Positions 1-13,900 of a stretch of DNA of 64,000 nucleotides are shown one piece after another (the stretch's first letter is position 1; every line of letters begins with the position of its first letter). The stretch comes from Hygrocybe punicea (Eukaryota > Basidiomycota > Agaricomycetes > Agaricales > Hygrophoraceae). The stretch lies in contig OY744471.1 in assembly GCA_963556145.1 (NCBI GenBank), forward strand, positions 1,543,590 through 1,607,589, written 5' to 3'. The translations under genes and the position numbers were made by a program. The notes under the pieces were generated by a model. That model was not told where the DNA came from. It worked only from the letters and a program-made list of their open reading frames with translations, and searched no databases.

Positions 1-37
1 GTGGTACTCATATGCGTATCGAGAAACAAGTCGTGAA

Positions 38-629
38 CTACACCGTGATGCGTACATGAGGGAACAAATCGCATTTGCCGTTACATTCAATGTTGGGGGA
101 GTCACAAACACAATTTCGACCCTCCCGAATGAATGGGGAATTGCACTTGAAGCCGCAAACATCTCCAAGAGAACATATTGGTTTTGAATTGAAAGGATAC
201 GAGCATTTCTCCGAAGTAGGGTCCTCATTGATCTAACAGAATTCGAGAAAATTCGCACAAGGGTTCAAGTTGTTATACCGATAAAATGTTAAGACGCACG
301 AGAGCCTCGAGGATAGCAGTGACGTAATTTGACCCCAAGATGTCTATGATAGCCAGCACATTGACATCGGTTGTGAGGTAGAGTGGAAGGGCGGAGAGAC
401 AGAGGCAAATGTCGATATGCCCAAATCCGCCAAGAGGAAGACCGAGGATGGATGTTTTGGCGAGGAGATTGACATCGAGGTAGGCGCATACATCCAAGAG
501 AGCGCGGGGTTCGTGGTGTTGGTGGAGAGCGATTGGTGGAGAGAGATGGTTGACGCTGTGAGGGTGCAAGGCAGCGGCGAGACGGAACGCAGAGAGAGAA
601 AAAAGAACGAGCGTGGTTGCGAGACGCAT
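38..629 (-). CDS. PriA-like cysteine-rich secreted protein, 3' end short or cut by the window edge
   Basis: Paralogue of the gene at 1222-2425. Exon 1 is 300-629 and exon 2 runs from 232 towards the left edge; the 67-bp intron 233-299 begins GTGCGT and ends TTAG, in phase 0. The protein starts with a hydrophobic signal peptide (MRLATTLVLFSLSAFRLAAA), then DVCAYLDV and DICLCLSALP, then a Cys-rich segment containing EKCSYPF, DVCGFKC and ECNGKC. The Cys order matches the neighbouring PriA-like protein up to its CNGKC motif. The frame then meets TAG at 38-40, before the GCG/CGVPGG part seen in the neighbour. Either another intron starts at 55 (GTACGC) and the gene continues off the window, or this copy is truncated. 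PriA proteins are known as fruit-body-expressed secreted or wall proteins of mushrooms; the function here is inferred only from that likeness. Confidence 0.7.
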
Positions 630-690
630 TGATGAATAGTGGTGGCCAGGAGAGAGCGCAAAAATGGGGAGAAGTTGAAGAGGTGTGTCT

Positions 691-698
691 TTTATATA
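691..698 (-). promoter_or_regulatory. TATA box of the left PriA-like gene
   Basis: On the minus strand this reads TATATAAA, 62 bp upstream of the ATG at 629. It is the only clear core-promoter element in the stretch between the two PriA-like genes. The rest of 699-1140 shows no gene. Confidence 0.5.
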
Positions 699-1221
699 CG
701 GACAAAGTTCGATTGCATGTGAATCTCGGCATTATAACACTCGCCGACTGGGACGGAGGCCGAAGCGTTGAACGTTGAACACTTCTTTCCTTTTACGGTT
801 ACATTTATATCTTCTCTGGTATTCGAGCAGAGCCACGCCAGCCCATATTAATATTGTTGGCTCAAATATAAAGTTATCGTCCACGAAACCTGGCTAGGAG
901 AGTTTTCACAAGGAATTTCCGTCAAAGATGGTCACTGAAAAAGAATGGCTTGTTTTTCGACGTACAGAGTCTACGACGATTGGTCCGAGAAGTAAAAAAG
1001 TCGGGGCCAAGTGTGAAGTTAAAAAAAGGGAAAGCTATAGCTACAGCTATCTAGCGGGAAAAAAACATTGCATCACCGATTGAAAAAAAATTGCGAGCCA
1101 AAATAATAATCTCAGACGGAAGATAGACGGGGAGAAACTTAGACCGCAACTTCGAGTTTCTCGTGGACGTTAACGTCAATTCCAGCCACGTCGACCTTGA
1201 TGTTGCCAGCACCAACTTCCT

Positions 1222-2425
1222 TCAGACCACGTGCGGAATTTTATCATCGTGCGCGGTATGCCGGGCAACGGTCCGGTGACTATTCTTTTGGGTAGCATCG
1301 GTGTTATCGCGATTGACATGGCCGGCGAAGAAAGCTCCGTTCGCCTTCACGCCAATTACTTCTCCTCCCACAGCCGCTACGTCGCCCTCGCCCGAGAGGG
1401 CAACACGCAAGACACCGTTTCCGTGAGCATCGGATACTTGAATGCAAGCGTCGGCGGCCACATTGGGGATGAAACCAGCAAGGCATTTTTCAACACGACA
1501 TTTCCCCTTTTCGCAGGAGACGGTAGATACGTGAGGGATGGCGGAGCAATCTGTACCACGAGACGAGTCGCTTCCCAAGGTGAATGAACTGGTGCACCCG
1601 CCGCCTGTGAAAATATAATACTCAGTCAAGTAAGGCAAGTTGGATAAACCACGACGCAAGAGGGTGCCACCAACAAGATTCCAAGTTGGTTCTGGTATCA
1701 ACGCATTCCCAGGCTTTGTTTTTGCTACCGCCCGGAACGCCGCAAAGCTCTACGCCAGGTTCGCAGCTAGGCGTGTTCCTCCTAAACACAGGGAGGGATG
1801 TACCGCAGCCATTCGGGAAGCTCCCGCATTTGCCGTTACACACGGTGCTTGGCGGAGGACAATCGCATGAAATAGGCTTATCAGACGGAAACGGTTGGTA
1901 GCCATCAAGGCAATTGAATTTGCAAGGGTTGTGGACGTCGCAGATGGCTTCGGAGTGCGGAGGATAGCTGCAGGTTTGATGGCTGTCTGCATCGCGAATC
2001 TGGACGTTGAGAAAGTGTGTGTGTGTGTGAAAGATGAGATAGAGATCAATCGTGACCAGGAGAGTTGACTGACCAGTCCCTCGAGAATGGCGATAACCTT
2101 TGCTTCTCCCAGGAGGAGTACGGCTGCCTCCGCTATAACGTCGACCTTGACGAAGACGGGAACGGCGGAGATACAAAGACAGACATCAAGATGGCCTGTG
2201 ACGAGAGGCCCGGGGATAGTAGAGGCAAACACATTATGAATGGGAAGCAGACCACACACCTAGGAATATGATACCAAGTTCCAGATCGACGTCAAGTGCC
2301 GCACAGACGTCAACATTAAGCGGAGCGCGTCGGGGATGAGCTTGACGGGAGGATATGATTGGGTTGGATAGCGCGAAGACTGAGGACACAAAGGCAAAGA
2401 GCGGAAGGATAGTCGCGAACTTCAT
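1222..2425 (-). CDS. PriA-like cysteine-rich secreted protein
   Basis: Four exons join in frame: 2260-2425, 2074-2195, 1675-1999 and 1222-1604, giving about 331 residues. A signal peptide (MKFATILPLFAFVSSVFAL) is followed by DVCAALDVDL, GHLDVCLCISAVP, then a Cys-rich domain with QTCSYPP, CKFNCLDGY, ISCDCPPP, VCNGKCGSFPNGCG, CGVPGG, AWECVDT, LESCGGCTSSF, GTDCSAIP and SCEKGKCRVEKC. This order of motifs is that of PriA, the primordium-associated protein of Lentinula edodes and its many mushroom homologues. The splice across 1605-1674 exactly restores the family's SCGGC motif. The frame stops at 1222, but another frame at 1141-1220 encodes a similar Val/Gly-rich tail (GLKEVGAGNIKVDVAG) ending with a stop at about 1140. 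So the true C-terminus may use one more intron, or a frameshift is present. The protein is probably secreted; its biochemical role is unknown. Confidence 0.8.
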
Positions 2426-2547
2426 TGAAAGATATCAGCAAAAAAGAAATGACCGTGAAGTGTGGGGTGGGCGACAGTCAATATTGCGAGAGTAAAGTGA
2501 GAGAACGAAGAGGGACTCTTACAAGACGGGGTCTGTCCAAGGGCGAC

Positions 2548-2555
2548 TTATATAT
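2548..2555 (-). promoter_or_regulatory. TATA-like element of the right PriA-like gene
   Basis: The minus strand reads ATATATAA, 123 bp upstream of the ATG at 2425. From here to 3741 (about 1.2 kb) I see no convincing gene on either strand. The short frames there lack domains and splice logic. Confidence 0.4.
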
Positions 2556-3741
2556 GGATAGCGGGTGTGCATTCGGATATGTTGTATGTCCGTTCAGAGA
2601 AACTTCTGTACGTCAGACTTCGAGACAACCAAGATTGCAAAAAGAGAAAAAAAAAGTCGTGCAAAATTTGAAGTTGCCACTGTCAGTCAATACGACTTCT
2701 CTTGACATTCCTTCTCGTTCAAAAGCTTTGTTCATGTGTCAATGTGAATCACTGGCAGGGACACGAGATTATCCAGTATATGAGACGCCGTAGCGCTCGG
2801 GGAATATGTACTCACCGTCAGTGCCATTATGGACCTCGTTACCACAAACACAGGTGAGTTCTTCGAAGTTTCGATGCCGTACAGCGGCATACTAGCGGCG
2901 TCCTGGAGATTGCATTCGTTACGGTCCGCCTGCCAGTGGAAGAATTTGACTGTACCTTGCAGCACTCGGGTTACGAGAAAACAAAGGGTGTACCAGTACT
3001 GTACCGTCGAATCGAAAAATACCGTTCAGTCCGTGGGACGGAGAGTGCAAGATTAGCTTCTCCGATCACCCCGATGCCAACTGTTTTTCAAATTCAATTC
3101 AAATTCAGCCGGACGAAATTATTTCCTGTATTTATTGGCCTTTTAGAGCCTGGCCAGGACTAAATACAACGAGTGGGTCCTGTAACAATTTGAGTTAAAA
3201 AGCCTACTACGGATTCCATGCTCCACTTGGGGGGCTGCTTTTCTTCGCGATCTGCCTTGGCGTTTCCGAGTTTATACTTCTGATTGATGTCGCTACCCAC
3301 TGCCACCGCATTAATATTGTTCTTTTCACGTTCACCTGAGCCAAGGTATTTTATACTTCTTTTATGTACCAAGAGGAATGGACATTTTCTACGCAGAATA
3401 ATTCGATATTATCGAAGGATATCTGAAACGTATGGCTGTTTGGCTGGTAATATATCCCCGTGCCGGAGTAGGGCCTCGTGTAATACTCTGAAGACTCTGA
3501 AGGGACTGCAGAGTGTTCTGGTGCCAGGGCAGGGAGGTTTCTTCGAATTATTTAACCGTTGAAACGTTGTGCAGTTTTTTTACCTTTGTTCCAATTTCCA
3601 CGCCACCGTCGATTGTGCCACCAAAAGCCAAAGCCGTACCGTCGATCCCCTTCACCGTTACGCCTTGTAATACGCCTTCCAGGGGCCCAAGCGCCTGCGC
3701 CATTCCTTTTTTATTTTTTTTAACTATCTGTATACACCACT

Positions 3742-6700
3742 ATGTCATCCGCTCACGGGCACAAACACACCGGTTCTATGAGCCAGAACCACAAAGCTCA
3801 GCTTGCTAATGCTTATAACGAACTCGGAAAGGAACTCTCGTCTACGAAAGTAAAAGTTGTTGGAAATTATACCCTGGGAAAGGTCATCGGAGAAGGTTGG
3901 GTTCATTCATCCTATTCATTCCCCACCGGGGCGTGCAAAAATAAAACTTGATCTTCCCTCATAATGCCAGGCACTTACGGAAAGGTGCGACTGGGAACAC
4001 ACCGTTTAACATCCACTCGCGTCGCCGTCAAGCAAATACCTAAAGCAGTCTCTTCCTCCTTGACCCGCGAGATTCACCATCACCGCCAACTCCATCACCC
4101 TCACGTCACACAAATGTATGAAGTCCTCGCCACAGAATCTTCCATCTGGATAGTCACCGAACTCTGTTGTGGTGGAGAACTGTTCGACTATCTCGCCGAA
4201 AAAGGCCGTCTCGGGGAGGAGGAAACCAGAATCCTCTTTGGTCAGTTGTGCCTTGCTGTTGCCTATCTTCACGAAATGGGTATAGTCCATCGTGATTTGA
4301 AACTGGAGAACATCTTGCTGGACGAACGATGTCGAATCAAACTTGGAGATTTTGGCTTTACGCGCGAATTCGAGCGAGGCTCTTTCATGGAAACCTTCTG
4401 CGGAACCACCGGCTATGCGTCACCTGAAATGCTTCAAGGCAAGAAGTACCAGGGCCCAGGTATGTGGATACTCTTGTTGTACACGTTTCCTATCCCTAAA
4501 TCATTCATCCAGAGGTCGACGTCTGGTCTCTGGGCGTTATTTTATATTGTCTACTTACTGGAACACTACCTTTCGACGATGACGATGAAGGTGTTATGCG
4601 CAACAAAATCATCAAAGGAGACTTCGAAGATCCAGAGTGGCTGTCGGCCGGTACCCATGATCAGTCCTTATTCTCGAATGTAAAACTTATAATTTCTTTT
4701 TGTCCAGATTCTCGTGACTTGATACAGAAAATTCTTCAAAAAGATCCTGCTAGTCGCCTCACCATCCGACAAATCCTTTCTCATGCCTGGTTTGTTACTC
4801 CTCCCAATCCCCCAACCCAACAATCCACTCCACCTCAGCATGTTTCTCTAGCACCTTCACCCGAACCTTTCCAGCTACCTTCCTTGGAGCGTTCCTCTGA
4901 TATATCTCCCTTATCTCCATCCACCTCCTCTATCGTCCCTGCTTTCTCGGAGTTTAATGTCTCGACCCCAGCCGCTATGGACGATATCACTCATACCACA
5001 AAGCCAAACGGCGTTGCTGCACACTGCAATTCGAGCGAGGCCACTCTTACCAAGACAGAAGAAACATACGAAGAGATTCAAAGTTGGATTGGTCAACCCA
5101 TAGCCGAGAAGCCGTCTTCCCAACTGCCAGATGCATCAGACGAGGACCTTACTCTGGATGGCTCGTCTTTGTCTCATCTGCATTCCCGCCCTACCTCCGG
5201 GCCGAAGCCACCACCACCATACTCGGTCCGAACGCCTGTTCGAACAAAGCGTCGTTCAGTCTCCTCCAACCTCTCCGACCCCGCTTCTCCCACAGCTGAA
5301 AAATTTCTCCCGCCTCTTCCTTATCAAGACTTTGCATCTCTGCTCAGCACCCCTGCTCCTATCATATTTTCCACACCCCTCGAACGTAATCTACTCACCA
5401 GTCTCAGCACGCTTGGGTTTGACACAGCTCAGATCGTCCATTCTGTGCTCACCGACGCATGCGATGCGTCTGGTGCAGTATGGTGGATGTTAAAACGGAA
5501 GGCGGAGAAAAAGTCTCTCGAAGCTGGAGAGAGCAAGGTGACCCAAGAGACGTCCGACCAGGTTCCTTCACACAAGGATAGTAGTAGTCACTCGGAATGG
5601 GGCAGGCGTGGAGTATCGGTGCAAACCGATGTTGCGTCTTTACATTCCCAGGTCTTGAGTGCGACTCGCTCTGCCCCCCAACTCGCCTTCCTCCCTCCCA
5701 CTCCGACTCTTCCCCGTCCTGAGACTCCTCCGAAATCTCGATCATCTACCCAGCCGTTGTTGTCACCGTCACCGGGTTCTTCGTCTCGCTCTCATCCATC
5801 CACGCCAGCTGGGAGTTTAAGGGACAAAGACGGATCGAAGGGTAGGCGAGACGGCAAGGTGAGGTCGGGCAGTGTAAGCATTATGCAACGGGCAACTACC
5901 GCATTAGAGGCAGCAGGTCTCGTTAGAAAGCGGTCGACAGAGGCAGTACGCGACGATAGAGAGAAGGAGAAGGAGCGGGAGAGGGAGAGGGAGAAATCCA
6001 AAGAGAGCGAGAGGAGGGTTACAAGTGGCGAAGAACCAAGAAGTTCCCATGGTAGTGGTTCTTCTAGACTGACTAAATCTACATATTCAAGGTCTGCCAG
6101 GGACCATGCAGCGCCTTCTACACCCCCCTCGGAGCTACAGCACTCGCAAACTCAAGTTGGTTCTCCGTGGGTTATGACTGAAGCCCATCATTCGCCACCA
6201 AATGCACCCGCCCCGACGCCCGCCAATTCCCCTATTCCTTCTCGTTCCGGTCTTAGGGACAATGCTGGCAAGACAACAGGCACCCGTCATCGGGCGAGTC
6301 TGCTGACGGCATTTCGTTTGTGGTTCAACGATGACCGAAAAGGGAAGCGTAAAGAAACCAGCCAGCCTCCTGCAAGCGGTAGTGCGCGGGGTCCGGTTCA
6401 CGGTCGTCCGAATTCTGGTATTGGGACGGCCAAGCGGAGAATCAGTGGTTCCGCCAGCCACTTTGCTTCACGAAAAGTCGGGCATAAAGCGCATCGGGCA
6501 TCGGTATCGTCTCGTCGCTCGAGCAGCGCCAACTCAAAGCGCTCCTCGGCGGCATCTGCTCAGATAATCCTACTCGATCCTCCTCATATAATCGAACAGT
6601 TACCGACACGACGATCAATCGGAAGTCATACCCCAAACTCTGAGCGAGGGGAATTTTCGTCTCGACCTTCTTCAGTACGGAGCTTCTCCATGCAACGTCA

Positions 6701-7619
6701 TCGGAAGTCACCTTCTGCTAGCTCTGCCGGGTCTGCACATTTTCGCACGGCATCCCCAATGCACAAGTATCATAAAAGGACCGGATCTGGCTCGTCGACC
6801 AGGGTGGTGCGTCAAATACAGCCGGCACACAATTCTAGTGCAAAACACACCCGGTCGAATTCTACTTCGTCGTCGATTCACACACCGGCTTCCTCACGGC
6901 CCGCATCCTTCTACGAACCTTCTGAAAGTGATGTACCAAGAACCGTTTCGCCTTTCAAGACGCCCACGAGACGTTCGTTTGATGAGAGCCGTAAGCCAAC
7001 CCATGGGAGCAATACAACTTTTGTGGCCCAGAAGAGGCAGGCGCCGTTCATGAGCCCCGGAAGTCATCTCCACGGCAACTCGGTTGGGCGATCAAGCTGG
7101 AAGAAGTCTTGGGGCCTGGAGCCCCCCGGTTGGCAATCAAGGACTGCCCATGTACCCATCGAGGTCCTTGCCATTTCCCCCGCTGTAGATGCGCAGAGTG
7201 GGATACGAGACGTCTTCTCGGGGAGACCATCCCTCAATCTAGGCGACGAGAGCGATTGGGTAGATGAAGACGACGATATCCCAGCATTTGCGGGAGGGTT
7301 GGGGCAGGTGGCTGCATCGGTTCCTCATTCTTCCTCATTTGGACACCAGGTTCCAGAACCCACGATTTCGCTATCTCCTGCGCCTAGAGGACATCGCGCC
7401 GGAAAGCGCATCAACAGGAACGTTGGAATTGTGCCTGCGATCAGTACAAGCAGGCAAAAGTCAGCTCACCCCATTGTTGACCGAGTCTCGCCTATTCTAG
7501 CAGAAAATAATTATGAAACTTCTGAATTACGGGGAGGAAGGAGACAACTTCCATCTGGTCGTTCTGGTCCTGCTTTTCGACACGCTATTCAAGAAGAAGA
7601 TGAAGGGGAGGAGGAGTGA
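3742..7619 (+). CDS. CAMK-type serine/threonine kinase (Kin4/Hsl1-like) with long Ser-rich tail
   Basis: Four exons (3742-3895, 3971-4459, 4513-4650, 4708-7619) join to 3693 bp, 1230 residues. The third intron (57 bp) is a multiple of three and would be read through by a naive ORF call. Kinase motifs appear in order: Gly loop GEGTYGKV (split by intron 1), ATP-site Lys in VAVKQI, catalytic loop HRDLKLEN, DFG, the activation segment ending GYASPEML, then VDVWSLGVILYCLLTGTLPF. After the kinase domain (about residues 40-300) a segment NLLTSLSTLGFDTAQIV resembles the UBA-like domain of the MARK/CAMKL group. The remaining roughly 700 residues are Ser/Pro/Arg-rich and probably disordered, ending in an acidic stretch (EEDEGEEE). 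The size and layout suit a cell-cycle or polarity kinase such as Kin4 or Hsl1/Gin4; the exact subfamily is an inference. Confidence 0.85.
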
Positions 7620-7925
7620 CGGAATCTTCGCCGTTGCCACATCTTCCTCCCTGGTTGTAACTTCCTTTTTCACGTTTCGCGGACACTTTATTTTACCCAC
7701 TGTACATCTACTGTACACCTACTTATTATTCGCTCGAATTTGTTGTCTACTGTTGGATCTAAAATAGGCGGAGATTTCGTTCGTAACACTATTATTACTG
7801 GTTACTGACCTCCATCCAATACTGCTGGGGAGGCAGATATTAAAAATATCACATTTCACCAATTGTCAAGCATAGTCTGTGCACACTCCTGCAGACGACA
7901 TTGGTTAATAACATAAATGTGACGT

Positions 7926-10900
7926 TTATGAATTACTCACTCTCAAACGACCCAGGTTGTGAACAATGGCGACATTGACGACAGTCCTGAGCTTTCGCCT
8001 GATGTTTGTTTTATTCATCGTTAATTGATAACTCCCGGAGCAGTGGCAGTATCGCGAGACGTTATCCGACTGGATTTGTTTACACTTTGCACATTTTAGA
8101 TCTTGCTGTGCGAATGTACGTTCCAGACCGTGTAGCATCTCGATCAAGGTCAACTCAATGACCAGACGGTCGTACTCTCCGCCGCAGGATGAGCAAAGCC
8201 ATCGAGGAGTCATCTCAATATTATTCGGGAGGAGTTCCGGGTCTCGGCAAAAATCGAAGTCCCGAAGGCCATCGCAATGGCGACATGGTACGTTGGAGAG
8301 TTTGAGTGGTTCGCAGGGATTGCGGAACACTGCGTCACTCGCGAATTCCTTGATGCCTACAAGCTCTAGCAGGTTTCGTTTTAGAAGGCCAATTTCGACT
8401 TGGTATTCCTTCGCCAAGACGAAAACAGCACAGACGAATTTCACAAATTCGAGAGCCGGGTTAGAGAGGTGTAGATAGGAACCAGGTAGGAGTGGGAAGT
8501 CGAAGTCCGCGACTATCTCATCGTGCATGATTGCATCCTTGTGTCCTTCCTGGATCTTGGCAACGATTTTTAAAAGTTTTCTGGTAAGGCGACGAGCAAT
8601 GAAATCTTGGATTGCCTCTATTTCCTTTGTCTTTCCTGTGTCACGTTGTGTGGCGTCTGGAGTACTTCTCTGGAGAACTCGTAGAGGGATGCGCGAAACC
8701 TGGTTGGATTTCTGTCTCGTTGTGAAAAGTTCAACGATGAAGAACTGAACCACGGCGTGGAACTCGCCCTGAATAGATTGAGGAAGGAAACGTTGAATAT
8801 TCCAGTTCATTTCCATAGATAGGACATTGGGTGGTTCAATTGCTAGAGCGTCCTCGCACACGATTGCACCCATATTGGTTTGGTCCATGAAAAGAAGGAA
8901 ATCATAGAATCGATCGGTATTCAAGTAAATGTGTTGAAAGAGTTCATGGGATGTGACGGCAGTGGTAATATAGGTCGCATATGCATGTGCCGTACCGGGA
9001 GGCTTCGACGTAGCTAGCAATATTCGACTGAAGTCGGCGTATACCACATGGGATCCCAGTCGTTTGAACTCAGCCAATAGCTGAATGAAGGTCTTGCGCA
9101 TAAGGCCATGGATGAAGCGGTGAATACTTGGGTCGTACAAGTGCGATGCGCTCGAGCTGATCCACCGCCAAAAGTGATCAATTGCCAGAGTCGCCGGACT
9201 TGTAAAGTTTCCTCGAATTTTGTCAAGGAGCCAAACCTTGACCATGGTCTTCAAAATTCCAAAAGTCTGAGCGGAAACGTTTGACTCCCCCAATGTGACA
9301 TCCCGTTGAATGTCAGCGTTTTTATACTCGTCCAAAGTACGAGAGACAGAATCGAAAGCTGTAGCCCCTCCGCTCCCCTCCAGCTCATTTACCATTGCAG
9401 AGTGCAGGACAGAGTTAACAGAAAGATTGCGAACAGCAATTTCCAGACAAACGTTAGGATAACAGCCTGGGGAGATAAATTCGGTGTTAGGAAAGTCGTC
9501 TGCAAGGCCTCTGTCATTTTCGGCGCCACCCAGGTCTGGACGCTCTCCAGGAGACCACCATAGTATCATGTCCTGTTGAACCAAACGGCGGGCGAAGCTG
9601 ATATCGGATAGGACTAGTGGTTGATCGCCATCAACATGTCCCACCGGTACATCATAATAATCCGCAAGGGAAATCAAACGATCGAGCCAGGCGCCCATGG
9701 ATAAGTAACGGTTAAGCATTTTTTGTGCAACGTGCGACTGCCATGGAAAGACATCTAATGTGTGAGGTGTCTTTAGTTTAGACATTGACAGGACCGGAAA
9801 TTTTGCAAGGTTTGGAACAAGTGCTTCGAAATAGTTCTGCTCCCTGCACGATGATAACACGAGTGTGTATGACATATTTTCGACCAAACCGAGCTCCCGT
9901 GAAATAGCCTTTAGCGCTGTCGCAACGCTACCGTGGTATGCTGGATGAGCGAATTCACGGGACTTTGGATAGCTGACCGATGTGTATGATCCATATGTTG
10001 CCAATCGTTGTTGTCGGAGGTCAGCGTAGAGCTCTGAAAGTCGAGTAATGGCTTGGCGCCTTGGCGCTGGATCTACCTGATGGAGCTTTACTGGACCATT
10101 TGGGAAGAAGAGGGCAAAGACATGGAGTGGTGCGTTCCCAGAGCAGGCGTGATATAAGAAAATGTATTTGCCAGCTTTGCCGCCGTCTAGGTACCGTTGA
10201 CGCGACAAAGCTGTGCCAGTGCGGTCGAGTTGGTTCAAATCCAAACCCGAGGTCTGAGCCCGGTTCAAGGTCATACTGGAATCCTCGGCGTTGCATGTCT
10301 TCCCTAGCTTGAGCAAACCTCGAACAACCAAAGGAACCTGATTACAATTAATGAGAATGTGGGGAATCTACTTAAATAAGCCCGAACCTGTAGCTCAAAT
10401 ACACCATCAACATTCGGATCGTTCGTTAGGTCAATGAAATGTTCTTGAATTTCTTGATACGTGTCTTCGCGGACAATAATCCTATACAAGTTAGCGCAAT
10501 GACGGTCTCGTGGAAGATTTCTGACAACTTTATCACAAGAATAAATGTCAGTCCGAAAAAGGTCCTCACGAGGCGTTCTTGTATGGATATAAAATTCTCG
10601 AGGAATACGGAGGGTGACGGAGACAAGTTCCGACTCGACCGAGAGCCAAAGCGTAAAACGTCCCGCAATCTTACTGGGGCGTATTTGTACAACGTCCCAG
10701 CGATGATGAGTTCGCAACCGCGCCTCCCGAAACATGGCTGGAACAAGTCCAGATGAAGACCCAGAACGGGCGGCTCTTCTCAGCTTCCAACGTGGTCTGA
10801 TCGCTTTTATCCAAGCCGAATAGTTAACAGAGGGATCTGGCAATGGCGTAAGTGTGTCAACTATAGGTTCTTTCGTAGTCGCATCTTTCGAATGGGATAT

Positions 10901-13900
10901 TCGATTGGATACGGTGATGCGGTGGCGGCCTTTGTTCGTTGGTGCGGCCAGATCCTCCATATCCGGTTGTTCAGCACCATGTTGCTCCTCCAGACTCATA
11001 CGATTGAAGAAATCTGTGACTTTGTTCTGCTTGAATTTGTCAACTGCTCCTGCCACGCGTCGGTGAAGCCAGTCGGGATGGCGAATTCGCGGGACAGGGT
11101 TGGGGACTTTCTGCATTGCGGCAGGGATGGTAATAAGCTTTTGAATAACTGATCCCAAACGTTCGATGTAATAATCCCAATCAAGAATAGACCGCAATTC
11201 AAAGTTGGTCAGGCTGCTGTCTTTCAACCATTTCCGAAGGTACATCCGTTTAACGGTCTCTTCGGCCGAGAAAATAGCGACAGGAACAGCCCGTTCCGTA
11301 ACGGGAGCACCACTAGGCCGGGAAGAAATAATGAATTTGCAGGCCAGGCCTTTGTCTTTGACCATCTGGTCACCGAGGAATTCAGCCAAGCGTTTAGCCG
11401 TACTGATGGACGTCGACTTCTGTGAGCCATATTCAGCCAAGGTCCTCGACATGCTCCTGTTTTCCGCGATCAGCTCTACCAATTCGTCGTCTGCCAAACT
11501 GTCCGCCTTGGAGAACAGCACGTCAAGCCACTGGTCTGCGACTTGAGCCACGGCAGCATAGCATTCTTCCGTTGTAGAGCCAAGCAAGAACTTTTCGAAA
11601 ATTTGCGATTGGAAAATTTTGATGAGCTGCAGTTCACCCCTACGCTTAACCTCGAAGCCTTTCAACTCCGCCAGTGACCCATCATCGTTGAAGACCGCGT
11701 AACGTTTCTTGAGCAGCTTGTCTTCCTCTTTTGAGGATGGAAGAATCATAGCCCGATATGGACCGTCGAGCTCGAAAAATATGGAATTCTCGCTATGCAC
11801 AGTGTACTCCCCAGTCTCCGGGTTCAAATCATGGTATTGGTGATTGGTGAATTGTGCGTGCACCAGATGATTGAGCATAGTGCATGGATATGAGAACGCA
11901 ATCGTTTTCCCGTTGTCCAGCTTGAACTTGAAATTCTCCGGAAATACGCCTGGAAGCATACACCAAATACCGTCCGTATCCAATTCCAGTGGTCGGCCAA
12001 TTTGTTCAACGAGAGCCCTTGCCATCTGGATAATGGTGGCGCCTGTCAGACACGTTATGCCCGCCATTTCCATTGAATGCCACCTTGCACCCTTGCGCAT
12101 GACATATCCGTAAAAAGAGTTCAAAATGCACTTGTGGGCGAGCTGAAGGGAGTCGTAAATGACGATCATTTTCTTCGCCTCATCAATTTCCGCGATGGAG
12201 CGTCCTTCGCTCACGACCGTTTCGAAGGTTTTCTTCCACGTCTTGAGTAATCCCTTGTATTCATATCGTCGATCTCTAAAGGTACGAACGGTGTCGACAT
12301 AGAAGGGATTTTCTCGTTGACAAACGATGGCCTCGCGGTTCTCAACTTTGGTGTCCTTGGTTTTCTTGTACACTTTGCGTGAGTAATCGCCCAGTCGTTT
12401 GTGCAACAGTGCCGTTTGCTCGGCTTCCGATAAGTCCTGGAACCGTCTTTTTGGGCCATCAACCCACTTGGGGGGAAATGTCTCCTGATTTAAGGCGTGC
12501 TTGATCATATTGTATTCGTCCCTATGTGCAGGGAAGAACTCTCCCCTCCAGGCCCAATTTAACCGCCTGTCACAAGTTTTACCAGGTCGGTTGTAGTCGC
12601 AAACCGCGCACGTAGATTCATCCACCATTGAGTCTGGCTGCAAGCGGTTGGACAGCATGATGTTCGGATACATGGCCGCGACATCTAGATGGTAGATAAG
12701 TGGCTTATCCGTTCGCTTGGGATTATCACGCATCAACTCCAGAGAGGTTTGAATTTCAGCCTTAATCTCGTCATAGTTCGTGACGTTTTCCAAGGAGGTC
12801 TGAGATTCCTCGACGATGCAGAACGTCAAGGCGGCGTCAAGATCATTAATTAACTACGAAGAATGGGTGAGACACAAGACATCTTCCAGACACAAGAAAC
12901 GAACCTGTTGCACGGCGGTCGGTTCTATCTTGAAATCTGTAGGAATGTCGCTCCGGAACACACCAGCCTCCAGAGCCTCCACATGACCGCCAACATATGT
13001 CTCGGAAGCTAATAAATGACCATCATACATGTTTCCGTGAGTTTCATCGTGTCTGTTTGGCATGATGATTTGGCCTCGATAAGCTTCAACCTAACCGAGA
13101 ACATGTTTCAGTGGGAGTGTTGACGTTGAAAATATGCGACATGCACCATAAGAAGTGTTTCGCATAATGTCCCACTTCCCTTGCGCAACACCTCATCAGG
13201 ATTCAAAGGAATGATGTTGCACAATGAGAAGATGAACGGATGGACATATTTCATGTAAAGATAATATGTAGCAACAGCATCAGAAACGGAGTACTGGGCC
13301 AAAGTTTGGGGCTGCTCAACCGCGTATCTGGGGTGAAAGTGTTTTAACTTATCGCTGTGCACTAGTTATGTGTCCAGACTCACGGGGTCATGAGCTCAGG
13401 GTCAAGCTCTATAGGATTGTAGCCAAGTTTTGCGGTGGTCACCGCTTTCAAACCCTGGCTTCCTTGAGGTAAGTAGGAATCGCGCTTGACCCAACGAAAA
13501 CAGTCCATGTGAACACATGTTTTACTCTTGTATTCGTCTTCCAAATCCTTCGCGAACCCCGTTTCCAGGAACATGTCGATGCCGTTGATTTTGGCACGAG
13601 CAAAGAGGAAAGGGAAATCAAAGAAATCGCCGTTAAAAGTGGCAATTACAGTCGGTTTAACGTCTTGAATATGCGAAAAGAATCGAGAAATGACCGCGGC
13701 CTGAGTAATTTTTTAGCATTGGACTATCTGGATATTTAATACTCACCTCGTCCGGTTCATTAAAGACAATAAAAGGACCTTCATAACCCTCCTTGGGTGT
13801 ATATTCAAAATCCTCAATATCTTCACTCACAATGTCACGATTCGTGATCAGATATCCTTGCCCATCAACCATATACGAAATCATCATGACCTGGTCGATT

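Noticed and set aside
2425..2793. 122-codon plus-strand frame upstream of the PriA-like gene
   Set aside because: It overlaps the promoter and TATA-like element of the PriA-like gene and has no domain.
4651..4707. Insertion in the kinase domain
   Set aside because: A 57-bp GT-AG intron divisible by three; its removal gives the expected SRDLIQKILQKDP segment.
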